Source: Poa pratensis
Taxonomy: Eukaryota > Streptophyta > Magnoliopsida > Poales > Poaceae
NCBI GenBank assembly: GCA_947311845.1
Contig: CAMZMU010000107.1
Coordinates: 17,178,225-17,242,224, forward strand
Length of the DNA stretch: 64,000 nt
Reading direction: 5' to 3'
The number at the start of each line of letters is the position of its first letter. Positions within the stretch are counted from its first letter, which is position 1. A program made the translations under genes and the position numbers. The notes beneath the pieces are model-generated. The model was not told the origin of the DNA. It was given only the letters and a program-made list of their open reading frames with translations, and ran no database searches. This document shows, one piece after another, positions 11,776-23,167 of this stretch.

Positions 11776-13101
11776 TTTTATAATAGTAGTAGCATCACGG
11801 CTGATTCTCTCAATGCTATCAACCTAGCTGGCACTACGACATACTGAGGATGCATGGCCCGTAGCACCTCCAATAGTCCAACTCACATGGCCACGATGCT
11901 AAGTCATTAATACGTGATCTTGAGATAAATCCATCCATTGCATCCGCTGAAAAGGTTACTACTGTACTTGTAGTCGTAATCACGTTGTAACTTGGCGACT
12001 CGGACAGCACCACTAAGAACCGCTGATGCATAAATCGATCATGCCACAATCAAGTCCATGCTAGTGGAGGCACCACGGTTTTTTAAGATAAAAGACACCA
12101 CGAGCACAACCTTAACTTAATTTGGCCCACAGAGTTAAACACGATTCGTTGCGGCATACAGTTTAGCCACTAGAAACACCTAAAATCACACGTACTCCTA
12201 GAAACAAACCGCATAGCCCTAAACAGTGAAAACATGGAATAGATGAGACGGTGTCGGCCTCCCAGCAGCCAACACGCACGCAACTGCGGCTAGGGCGCGC
12301 TCCTACTTCGGCTTGGCTTGTCCTTCGACTTGGTGTTGATTGACCATGGTTGCAAAACGATCGTATATTTGAAGATAACATCACCCGGATGATTGATCAC
12401 AATTTTCTAGATAGTAAGCATGTTACGAATGCCACAACGCGCAAAACTATGGGACAAAAAACATCCACAATTTCTGGCCCAAGACAACATCTCTATTTAA
12501 TTACACTTAGTTTGTCACGTCTCTACTCTATAAAATTCTCTCAAGATATTTCTTATACTCACATGTTCCGGAACACTCTAACAAGATATATTGATATGTA
12601 AGGATACTATAGAAACAAGCACGTGAGGCGAGTTAGAAATTATAATATTAACTACCATAACTGAATTTGCCACCGAATATGTTTACTTTCCTTTGACTCA
12701 AGGTAAAACAATGTGTAATAAAATATTAGCTCATTGAACTCCTCAACCTAAAGTTTAAAGGATTAAAGTATTTGTTTTGACAAAATACATTATAAGTCCA
12801 ACACAAGAAAACTTATTTCTAATAATAAATAATTTGTAAGACATAAACATGATGTATTAATGTCTAGAGCATAGTTAGTTACATTCTTGGGTCTATTACT
12901 CATCGTATAAAAAACAATACTAGTTCACATAATGTATTGAATAATTTATCAATATAAAAACTTTGATACCTTTAATGATGGAACAAGTTACATGGAACTA
13001 AAAATGTTTGGTATAAATATATGAGAATCGACAACACGATATTCACCTTCGCCTTGGTGGTCGGAGTGGCATAGAGCGGCGTGGATGTGCGGTAGCCATC
13101 A
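11776..13101. other. AT-rich intergenic stretch
   Basis: No reading frame over 85 codons and no recognisable domain, RNA gene or repeat border was seen. The last 70 bases, before the hAT insertion at 13110, continue at 33918 once the transposon nest is removed. Confidence 0.35.
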
Positions 13102-13726
13102 AAGTCACGCAGTGGCGGAGCCACGTTAAGCCTGTGTAGTCAAGCGACTACACAGGAATTTGGAAGTCCAATGCCCCCAGCTACGAGTAACCACAGATAA
13201 AAAAAGAGCTACGAGTAACCAATTCCTGCATGCTAAAATTCTGAAAATTAACCACACAGCCCCACATGTCATCTGCTATGGGTAACTTGGCGAGTCAGAT
13301 AGGAAAACGAAACAAAAGAAAGCACTAGTAACTTCCCGATCCCCACGATTCGTACCCCTCGACGTCTCCTATTCCGTTTCAGCTTTCCCGTAATGTCGTG
13401 TAATAAATTCAAAAAAAAAATGTCGTGTAATCCCCAATTCATCCTCCCTTGTAAATCGGTCAATCTCTGATTCTGTGAATCCATGCCGAGTAGACACTGA
13501 GGTCAGAGGCCGCTCCGCCGCCCGGAATTCGCCGGTCAGGAACGGCCACCTCCGACGATCAGGCGCACAGACACCATGGCAATTCCCTGGTCAGGCACAT
13601 AGCCACCTCCGGCGATCCGGCGCACGGACACCACGGCAATTCGCCGGTCAGCCGGTCAGTCACGGCCACTCCAGCGATCACTAGGTAATATTACCGTCTT
13701 GTCTCCGTTGTCGAGTGTACATATAC

Positions 13727-14260
13727 TGATGGGGGGATGCCCAACCGGGTAGGCCCAGAACCCCGAGTCGGCCTTCAAGGCCGGGTGGCCCAAAGCCCAC
13801 CCGGTGTACATCTTCCAGGATACCGGGTCCCCGAGGATCCCGGTATGACGGCTCGGGGAGGCGGCAGCAGATATCTTCGAATCAGTCTGCGATTATGTAT
13901 CCCGAAGAGTGCGTTCCACGAAGCCGCACTTGTAGGCAGGATAACTAGCGCCGCCAGCGGAACCCGTCATTCCCTGTAAACCCTAGCCGGCTCCCTATAT
14001 AAAGCCGGCAAGGGGCAACCCTAGAGACGGACTCATCTCATTTGATAGCCTCCGGAGTACCCGCAAGCTCTGGTGCGCACACCATTGTACACCCCATTCA
14101 GATCCAAATACATACAAGCAGGAGTAGGTCTTTACCTCATACAGAGGGCCCGAACCTGGGTAAACTCTGCGTGTGCAACCTCTCTGTGAATCCTACGTCG
14201 CCTGGCTCACACCCGAGTTAAGCCACCCCGTATGGCATCTGCCGTGATTACCCCACGACA
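13727..14260 (+). repeat. 5' LTR of the outer Gypsy element
   Basis: Begins TG and ends CA. It contains a TATA-type sequence CCCTATATAAAGCC near 13992-14005, which would be the promoter driving element transcription. It is matched by 32987-33518. Confidence 0.95.
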
Positions 14261-14262
14261 GT

Positions 14263-14280
14263 TGGCGCCCACCGTGGGGC
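14263..14280 (+). other. Primer binding site of the outer Gypsy element
   Basis: The sequence TGGCGCCCACCGTGGGGC starts two bases after the 5' LTR and would pair with the 3' end of a host tRNA. The same site follows the 5' LTR of the nested element. I do not assign the tRNA. Confidence 0.75.
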
Positions 14281-14303
14281 CAGCGATCGCTGGAATTTAC
14301 TTC

Positions 14304-16879
14304 ATGGAGAGTCCTGAACCCGGCACTGGCGTCTACTTCAGCCCTCAAGCCATGTCGGGTCGCGGTGACATCGTCACCGGCAGCTACTTCGAGCACGGAG
14401 GGATCGGCTACGTCGCCGATCCACACACTTGGGGCAGGCCCAACTACGCCCCGATCACTCGCGCGATGGCTATCCCGTTCGGGACCGCCGTCACCGCCTA
14501 CGTCGGCTTCTGCGGCTCGGATGAGGAAGGAGTCGCCAACAACTACGATGGTACTTCCTCCCCCGTCGACCCGCTTGACGAAGCCGCTGTCGACACCGCG
14601 GCTGCAAACCACTTATACCCGCCCCATCCGCCGAGACCCTCCAGATCTCGAACGACGACGACACCGGGTCGATCTTGCCCGTTCTCGACTACGAGTCGGA
14701 GGGCTCGACCGATCTGGCCTCGGAAGGCACGGCAACACCCGCCCACATCTACATGACGGGCGAGGCGGCAAACTCTGCTGCCGCCAAACCTGCGGCAACA
14801 AACGCCGCCACAGCAGAGGCCAACGCGCAGAAGCAGCGCGACCAGGCACGGCGTGAGCAGGAGGCTCGCGAAAAGCAGCAACGCGACGAATCTCTCGCCG
14901 CCCTGCGAGGACAAGCAGGCCGGGCGGCTGACCCGCTCAGCACCCCGATCACGCCTGCGAACGTCGTCGACCAGGCAACACAGCTCGAGCAGCTGCGCCG
15001 GAAGATGGCCCTCCAGCAGGAGGAGATCCGCCAAAAGGAGCTGGAGGTCGATGCTCAGTCGACCGCTCTCTCCGCGGTCACTCGGCATCACAAAAACCGC
15101 AAGTCGCGGCTTAATCCTGATGCACCAACTCGCGCGCGAGACAGAGCTGGAAAGGCAGCGTGACGAGTGCCGCAGGGCCCAGCCCGGCGGCTCGAGTCAA
15201 GTTCTGCCTCAACCTCGCCCGACGATGCCGCCTCCGGCGCCGCGGCCTCCTCCGAACCTGGCTCGTCCTCAACCCCAGCCGCAGAATGACGACGACGCTG
15301 ACCTCGCGATTTTCGGCACCCCAGTCGATTGCATGACTACAGCCGCCTCTCTCTTCAAGAGGATCCGGGTCAAGGACAACCCCTATTGGAGCAAGGGGTG
15401 CAAGCTGGTGGACAAGGCGCTGGAGCTGCAGGAGAACATGTCGCAATCTGATGGCAAGCTCTACTCCAGATCGCCACCCAGCGAGAAAACGGCCTCGGCA
15501 CCACACCGAAGCCAGGGAAACAAGGGTTCCCCCAGGCGTGACGCTGCCCCACAGCCGCCACGTAGTCGGCACGAGGAGCCGGCAGTGTCGAGCAACGCGA
15601 GGGCTGGAGGCAACCCGCCTCGGCTCGCCCGCAACGACGCCCGGCACACCATCAACAACAACCAGGCGCAGGCACGCTCCAATCACTCCGCTCCGGATCT
15701 GCGCCACCACCTCAACGACAAGCGCGCCGAGGCGACGCGCAACAACAATGACGACGACGACGTCGGCCCTAGATGCTTTGGACCCGCCATCAGAGGCGAG
15801 CGTTTTCCTAGCAGCTTCAAAGGACCGAGAGAGGCGCCCAAGTACAACGCTGCCATGAACCCGGAAACTTGGGTCCAGGACTACTTGGCCGCCATGAGCA
15901 TCCAGAACGCGTCTTCGCTCTGTTGTGCGCGCTATTTTCCTCTCATGCTTGAGGGAACGGCTCGCACTTGGCTCAACAACCTCCCCAGGAACAGCGTCAA
16001 CTCCTGGGGCGAGTTGAAGAGGCTCTTCATCACCAACTTCGAGGGGACCTGCAAGCGCCCGGCCACGGTCGAGGACCTCAAGCGCTGTGTCCAGAAGGAG
16101 GGCGAGTCCACTAGAAAGTGGTATCGCCGAGTCGCCGACCTCATCAACTCGGCAGAACACCTCAGCGTCGACACGGTGCACTCCCACCTCGAGGACAACA
16201 CCACCTTCGAGTCGCTCAAGCAGAAGCTGCGGCGCTCGCACAAGGTGACATGACGATGGGCCAGCTACTTGCCATCGTGCACAAGTACGCCGAGTCCGAC
16301 GCCACCAAGGACGACTCCGAGGAGGACGACGACGGGAAGAAAGGCGGCAAAAACAAGAGCAAGGCCAAACACTCCAGCGCTCATAAACGCAAGGGTGAGG
16401 GCGGCTCCGAGCTTGTAGCCGCCACGGCTGCGGGGGGCCGCGGCTTCAAGAGCCAACGTGGCAACTTCCCGCGAAAGAAGCTCACCGCCACGGAGATCCT
16501 GGCCATGCCGTGTAGGTATCATAGCCTACCCGGCAAGCCAGCCGGCCACACCACTGACGAGTGCAGCTGGACTGCAGAAATTGTCAAGGCCAAGACCGGT
16601 GCCAAGAAGCGGGCACCCGACGGAGACGACGACGGTGAGCAGCAGCAGGGCATGCCTCCCACTGCCGGCTTCATGGGCCACACCTTCGTCGGCCTCGATT
16701 CCAGGCGGGAGGAGAAGGTCATACGGCGCGCCGTCCACGCGACTCTGCCAGACGTGCCCCAGTGGCTCGACTGGTCAGAACAGCCGATCACATGGAGCCG
16801 TCAAGACCACCCGCCCCGCGTTGATTACCCGGGCAAATTCGCTCTGGTGGTCGCGCCCCAGGTCAAGGGTACATCTTGA
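14304..16879 (+). pseudogene. Gag of the outer Gypsy element, with frame breaks
   Basis: Forms the retrotransposon particle and binds its RNA. The frame moves at about 14622-14625, 15107-15110 and 16220-16245; the first two are explained by one missing base in a C or G run. The order is an Ala/Asp-rich N-terminus, a coiled-coil-like segment rich in Gln, Arg and Glu (14800-15060), a basic Pro/Asn-rich linker, the retrotransposon gag core (about 15850-16240, with PETWVQDYLAAMS and RTWLNNLP), and a zinc-knuckle-like C-x2-H with H-x4-C at about 16507-16565. The start at 14304 is the first Met after the primer site; 14352 is an alternative. Confidence 0.8.
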
Positions 16880-19317
16880 CCAAGACGTTGATGGACGGAG
16901 GGTCGAGCATCAACATCCTCTACTACGAGACGTTCCAACGCATGAAATTGCGTGACGAACAGCTAGTACCCACCATCACCACCTTCCACGGCATCGTCCC
17001 GGGAAAGAAGGCCTACCCGCTAGGCAAAATCGCACTCGACGTCGTCTTCGGCACCGCCAAGAACTTCCGGCTCGAGAAATCTGGTTCGAGGTGGTGAACT
17101 TCCGTAGTTCCTACCATGCGATCCTCGGGCGACCCGCCTTTGCCAAATTCATGGCAAGGACCTGTTACGCCTACCTGAAGATGAAACTGCCGGGTCCGAA
17201 CGGCATCATCACGGTACACGGCGACGTCGACCGCGCCATCGAGTGTGAAAAGGGCAACGCCGTCTTTGCCGAGTCCGTCATCGCCACGGAACAGCTGGAG
17301 CAACTCAAGCTGCAAGTCGACCCCAATGACATGACCATCGTCAAGAAGCCGACTCTGGACTCACGCGACAAGTTCCAGTCGGCACAGGAGACCAAGCGCA
17401 TCCCGCTGGTCGAGGGCGACTCCTCCAAGACGGCGGTGATCGGCTCGCACATGGACGTCGCATAGGAAAGCGCGCTCTGCGACTTCCTCCGTGAGAATCG
17501 GGACATCTTCGCATGGAAACCATCTGACATGCCAGGCGTCCCGAGGGAGCTCGCAGAGCACAAGCTCAACGTTGACCCCAAGCTGAAGCCAGTGAAGCAG
17601 TTCCTGCGTCGCTTCACTGGTGAGAGACAGAAGGCTATTAGCGAAGAAATAGCCCGGCTACTAGCTGCCGGGTTCATCGCCGAAGTCATACACCCGGAAT
17701 GGCTTGCCAACCCGGTGCTCGTTCTGAAGAAGAACGGAACATGGCAGATGTGCATCGACTACACCGGCTTGAACAAAGCCTGTCCCAAGGATCCATTCGC
17801 ATGCCACGCATCGATCAGCTGATCGACTCGACGGCAGGGTGCGAGGCGCTATGCTTCCTCGACGCCTACTCCGGGTACCACCAGATCAAGATGGCGCCCG
17901 AAGATCAGGAGAAGACGTCTTTCATCACGCCCTATGGCGCGTTTTGTTACGTCTCCATGCCCTTCGGCTTGAAAAATGCCGGAGCGACTTACCATATGTG
18001 GACGAGCAGATCGGCCGCAACGTCCACGCATATGTGGATGACATCGTCGTCAAGTCCAAGCTGAAGACAGACCTGATTGCCGACCTCACGGAGACATTCA
18101 CCAACCTCCGCAAGTACAGGATAAAGCTCAACCCGGAGAAATGCGTCTTTGCGTACCCGCGGGCAAGCTCCTGGGCTTCATCGTCTCCGAGCGAGGCATT
18201 GAGGCCAACCCAGAGAAGATCAAGGCAATCGAAGCTTTGAAGAAGCCGGAAAACCTCCGGGACGTGCAGCGGCTCACAGGCTGCGTCGCTGCCCTCAGCC
18301 GTTTCATCTCACGACTCGGCGAGAAGGCCATGCCCTTGTACCGGCTCCTCAAGAAGTCGGACACGTTCACCTGGAACGACGAGGCAGACGCCGCCTTGAC
18401 GGCACTCAAGAAGACGTTGGCCGAGGCGCCGATCCTCGCATCTCCACTAGAAAAGGAGCCGATGCTCCTCTACATCGCTGCGACCAACCGGGTCGTCAGC
18501 GCGGTGGTCGTCGTCGAGCGCAAGGAGGAAGGCCACGAGCAACTGGTCCAGCGGCCAGTTTACTACGTCAGCGAAGTCCTGACGGATTCGAAGCAACGTT
18601 ACCCGCACTACCAAAAACTTGTATATGGTGTTTTCTTTGCTTCAAGAAAATTGCGACATTACTTCATGGGCCACCCGATGACGGTGGTCAGCTCGTCTCC
18701 CTTAGCTGAAATAATCCGCAATAGAGAGGCAACTGGGCGCGTCGCCAAATGGGCCTCTGAGCTGCAGCCTTTCGGCCTCAGCTACGCAGCCCGCACTGCG
18801 ATCAAGTCGCAGTCACTATCCGACTTCCTCGTCGACTGGATGGAGACACAGTTGCCGGCTCCAACCTATGAAGCCGGCAGATGGACCTTGTTCTTTGACG
18901 GGTCGAAGATGTATGAGGGCTCGGGGGCTGGAGTCGTCCTCACTTCTCCCCAAGGCGACAAGATGCGATATGTGCTGCAGATACACTTCACGTGCACTAA
19001 CAACGTCGCCGAGTACGAAGCCCTCCTACATGGCCTACGCGTGGCCAAGGAGATGGGAGTTAGCCGTATCAAATGTTACGGCGATTCCGACCTCGTCGTT
19101 CAGCAAACAATGGGGACCTGGGACGCAAATGATCCCAACATGGCGGCTTACCGCCGGCTCGTCGATCAAGTCGGCGGCCACTTCGCCGGCATGGAGCTGG
19201 AGCACGTCGACCGAAGGAAGAACGAGGCGGCTGACGCACTCTCTCGCTTCGGGTCTAAGCGGGACCGAGTCCCACCCGGCGTCTTCCTCGACCACCTGCA
19301 CAACCCGTCGGTACGCC
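16876..19317 (+). pseudogene. Pol of the outer Gypsy element: protease, reverse transcriptase, RNase H
   Basis: Protease has the active-site run TLMDGGSSINILY at about 16885. A frame break follows in an A run at 17077-17079, and a stop at 17463-17465. Reverse transcriptase begins near 17529 and shows CIDYTGLNKACPKDPF, FLDAYSGYHQIKM, TPYGAFCYVSMPFGLKNAG and the catalytic YVDDIV at about 18030. It has a one-base loss near 17802, a deletion near 17995 that removes residues between the conserved YVDD-flanking blocks, and a further one-base loss near 18151. RNase H ends the segment (FDGSKMYEGSGAG, NNVAEYEALLHGL, RKNEAADALSR). The reading is cut at 19317 by the nested element and resumes at 27154. 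The 17995 deletion is not a homopolymer event, so this copy is probably truly defective. Confidence 0.88.
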
Positions 19318-19832
19318 TGTCGGGGGAATACTTTCTGGATTAACCCGCGGCCCAGTGCGACTTAACTTACTCGCACGGACGAAGGCCCACTTGGGAGCAA
19401 GCCCAATATTGAACCGCCATAAGGGGAAAGATCTAGAAGACATATCCCGGAGGACGTGAAGACCAAGTAGTCTCCGAGTAGGCCTCTGTGGATGTATTCC
19501 TTATGGGGAAGTTTCCTTTTGTAACCTAGCGAGCCTCTGTGTATATAAAGAGGACTCGCAGGACTTAGAGCGGGTCAAGCTATCAAGCCCAAACCCTAGC
19601 TCATACGGCGAGTACCAGATCGGATCGCCTCCATTGTAACACCTCGATTATCATATCAATACCAATCTAGGGTAGGCAGGAAGTAGGTCTTTTACCTCAC
19701 ATTGAGGGGGCCGAACCTGGGTAAATCTGTGTTGATCTTTGTTCCTGCGATCCCAAGCTCGGAGATGCTTGACTCGCATAATCCCACACCTACGAAGTCA
19801 TCTATGACACCTGACGTGACAAACCCACGACA
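19318..19832 (+). repeat. 5' LTR of the nested Gypsy element
   Basis: Aligned by eye to 26639-27153 without a substitution. The only differences are GGGG at 19505-19508 against GGGGG, and CCC at 19824-19826 against CC. A TATA-type sequence GTGTATATAAAGAGG lies near 19540. Confidence 0.95.
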
Positions 19833-21389
19833 GTTGGCGCCCACCGTGGGGCCTGCGGTCAAAAGCGTCACGTTCCGCGCAGGATCGAAATCAGGCTTCA
19901 AGGACATCGCCATCGGCCAAGTTGAAGACATCAATGGGGTCCCCTTCATCGACGACTCAGAGTGGGGACCCGAGGCAGATCGCATCGAGTTCGGATACAT
20001 CGTTCCCATCGGATCAGTAAAAGTTTTCGTCGGATCCGTCAGTCGCAGATCTATGGACGCGACTCAAGGAAGCGAATCGGTGAAGGAGCTGCGGCCGGTC
20101 AGGGTCCGCGTGTTGGAGGAGCTACAACAAGCTACGGCAAGATTGCCCATCCCCGTCCCGTCAAGACCTGTTTGGGGATCTCTACCAAATCAGGAAGGAG
20201 ACCTCAAGATTGAAGAGATTGAAGCTATCAGGACGGAACTCTGTGAAGAGGCACAAAGACTCGCGGCTGAGCGCGAAAAACTCCAAGAAGAAGGTCGACG
20301 ACTCCGTCGCTGCCAGCCGAAGCACCAGGCGGTGCGAACCAAGACGACATCTGAGCGCAAGAAACTCCAAGAAGAAGAGTGGCGACTCCGTCGTTGGCAG
20401 CAAAAACATCAGATCAAGATGGACAAAGGAGAGATGAAATCACAGTTCCACGGCGACCCAGAGAGCAACGTGCACGCCGCGATAGGGATATTGTCAAAGA
20501 TAGCACCGGTTGGAGACACACGAGCTGATAAGGAAGCTCGCTATGCGATCGACCTACTACAAACCGCTGCTTTACAACAAGCAAATATGTATGGAGTCAC
20601 GCCCAATGAGCCGCAAAACGAGGTATCATGGGGAGGAGAAAGGTGCAGCGTCGAAGAAGTGGTCAACCAGCTAGCAGGTTTGCAGGTATCATTGGAAAAA
20701 GAAAAGAAGATAGAAGGCGAGTCACGGACGTCCGGAGCGACTCAGCCATCCCAGATTGAAACTGATTCAGATGAAGATTCAGCGCCAGTAAACTCCTATT
20801 CATTATTGAAAGGACCAGCATGTTTTGGAGAGGAAATACGGCTCACTCGTTTCCCCCCGAACTTCGACGAGTCGCAGCGAGTCACCACCTATCGCAGTGA
20901 CCAAGACCCTGCCTTATGGATAGAAGATTACGAGGCAAGCATAACAGGGGCTGATGTGACTCAAGAAATACGTGCGAAATACTTCCACTTGGCAATACAG
21001 GGAGAAGCTAGGGATTGGCTGTTAAGGCTGCCATCAAAATCAATAAGCACATGGGAAGACTTGAAGGACAAGTTCATCGCAGATTCCAAACAGAAGATAT
21101 GAAAAACCTTAGACAATGCATTCAAAAAGAGGACGAATCAAGCGGCGACTGGATCAAGAGAATCGCGGAGATCCTTGGCTCCGCCAAAAACTTAACAGTA
21201 CAAGCTGCAATACAAGCTATGAGAAAGAACTGTAGATTTGAGCCGTTGGTGCACAAATTAAGTCGCGCTGAGCACAAGATTGATAGTTTCGACCAGCTTT
21301 TGGCAACGGCTGACAAGTACGCAAAGACAGATAAAGGGACAGGCGGCTTATCACAGAACCCAACGGGAAACTGCAGTCGCGAAAACTGA
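19833..21389 (+). pseudogene. Gag of the nested Gypsy element
   Basis: After the primer site (19835) an open frame runs to 21102 and then shifts to the frame ending at 21389. The shift falls at a TT pair (21084-21085) where one extra T would join the two halves. A coiled-coil segment with a repeated ERKKLQEEEWRLRR-like unit (about 20250-20420) precedes the gag core, which contains PALWIEDYEASI and ARDWLLRLPSKSI. The continuation holds CIQKEDESSGDWIKRIAEI. The core is homologous in pattern to the outer element's gag, but the sequences are clearly different families. Confidence 0.8.
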
Positions 21390-22342
21390 ACGTCGCGCAC
21401 ACCAGATGCAGGAGCAAGGGAGTGATAAGGCCTTACCCCTAATAACTGCAAGGGGATCTTCGACGTGCCTTGCGACTTACATCGCAGGAGAGATGGCAGG
21501 CCAGCGGGTCACACAAAGGCGCAATGTCATTATTACCGGAGGTGGAAAGAAGGCGACACGCCAGATACAGCTCGCAGCAGATCGATGCAGCACAAGAATA
21601 AATCTAGCTCTCGTCAAGAGCCTGACGTTTTACCTAGGACAGTTTCATACAGTGGAGTACAAACGACGGATGGAAGCCGGAAGAGCGGTCAGATTTCAAC
21701 GCCAGAAAGGTATCGTCGCTGGACAGAGCAATCGGTTATTTGGAGTCGCGGCGATCACCCCCAGAAGTAAGAGATCCAGGACAGCCAGCTCTGGTGGTCA
21801 CGCCAGAAGTCGCGGGATACAAGTTAAGTAAGGTCCTAATGGACGGAGGAGGAAGAGTAAACATCCTATATCAAGACACGCTCCGAAGAATGAATATACC
21901 CGAGACGAGGCTGCGACCATCCAGGAAAGAAATTCAAGGCATAATCCCAGGAGCTGTTACGCGACCAATCGGAAAGATAACACTTGAAGTTAGCTTTGGA
22001 ACAGAGCGGAACTTCCGCACAGAGCTCCTAGACTTTGAGGTTGTAGCAGTCAAAAGCTCATATCATGCGATCTTTGGAAGAGAAGCCTATGTCAAATTTA
22101 CCGCTCGCCCCTGCTACGTCTACCTACAGTTAAAGATACCAGGACCAAACGGTGTTATTACAATATATGGAGACAGACAGAGAGCGTTAGAATGCGAGAA
22201 CGCAGGCTCAGTACTCGCAGAAGAAGCTTGTATCGCCAACTCTTACATGGATATCAGTCGCAGATCGGTAATCGCAGCTCAAAACGAGTCGCGTTGGAGG
22301 TACCGCGGAAGCGGCCAACAGGATGCAGCCACCGGATGGTAA
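21390..22342 (+). pseudogene. Zinc knuckle and protease region of the nested Gypsy element
   Basis: A C-x2-H and H-x4-C knuckle (CDLH then HTKAQC) lies near 21465-21530, followed by a linker and, in another frame, an aspartic protease domain from about 21740: VLMDGGGRVNILYQDTLRR, then SSYHAIFGREAYVKF. The usual D-G-G-S is D-G-G-G here. The reading ends at 22342 and no RT palm follows; only a stub resembling the RT entry (KKWRMCI) is seen in another frame near 22410. Confidence 0.75.
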
Positions 22343-23166
22343 ATACCCACCGAGAAGTCGCGCATCAGCAAGATAATGCCCCAGAGGTCGCCTTGATACA
22401 AAAAGAAGACAAGAAATGGCGCATGTGCATAATCCAGCCTCGATCAACAACCCCCCAAAGGGGTTCAGTTATCGTGAGTCCTTACAAAGCAAACTCAACT
22501 CAACATAAGTCGCAGCTCAGTGCGGCTGATCGCCCAACACAGTTGCTCTCTGCTTCAACATGAGACATACATCGGAGCTATCATGCTCGACCCGAGTCGC
22601 TTTTAGCGACTCAAAATTGAACCAATCAGGTGTTCAACCCACTCCGTTAGGAGTATTAATTCGCAACTAAGTGCGATGAGTATCAAGTATGCATGGCCTG
22701 CGGGGAATAGAAAACCCGCATTAAAGGGCCTGCATCATCCTGTAACACCCTGTAAAACATCGAGTGATTATGAAATAAAGCCGGCACCCTTGACATTCAA
22801 GGGTTTGTCGTTTCGCCTCAACTATCATTGAGTCGCTGAGTCTTTTGAATTTCATATATCACTGACCCTTGAGGGCTCCTTACGAGCATCGCGAGTACCA
22901 ATCGCACCTCAAATTTTGCCAAACTAGTGGCAATCCTTAAGCTAGAAGCGTCTTGCATTATGCGACCAAAGTACTGGGGTGTGGCGTCAATCGAGCTTGA
23001 TTGCCTATCATGGCCGCTCTCGACCCTGAACACACATGTTCCTAGGAAATACTGAGCCGCGCGAGCGTCTACTTAATGGAATTATCAAGAAAAGAACCTG
23101 CTTATAGGTCACAAAAATACTGTTTATAATACATGAATATCTTACAGACTAACGGGCATGTCCCAC
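22343..23166. other. Internal spacer of the nested Gypsy element
   Basis: This is where RT, RNase H and integrase would be in an autonomous relative. It holds no long reading frame and no recognisable domain. A direct deletion and replacement is inferred from the missing domains. Confidence 0.5.
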
Positions 23167-23167
23167 A

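Noticed and set aside
15111..16241. A 376-codon minus-strand frame opposite gag
   Set aside because: The plus strand encodes the gag core with a clear homologue pattern. The minus frame is a by-product of codon bias in GC-rich gag.
17995..18010. RT deletion counted as another homopolymer error
   Set aside because: Several codons are missing here, not one base of a run, so it is treated as real damage in the outer Gypsy pol.
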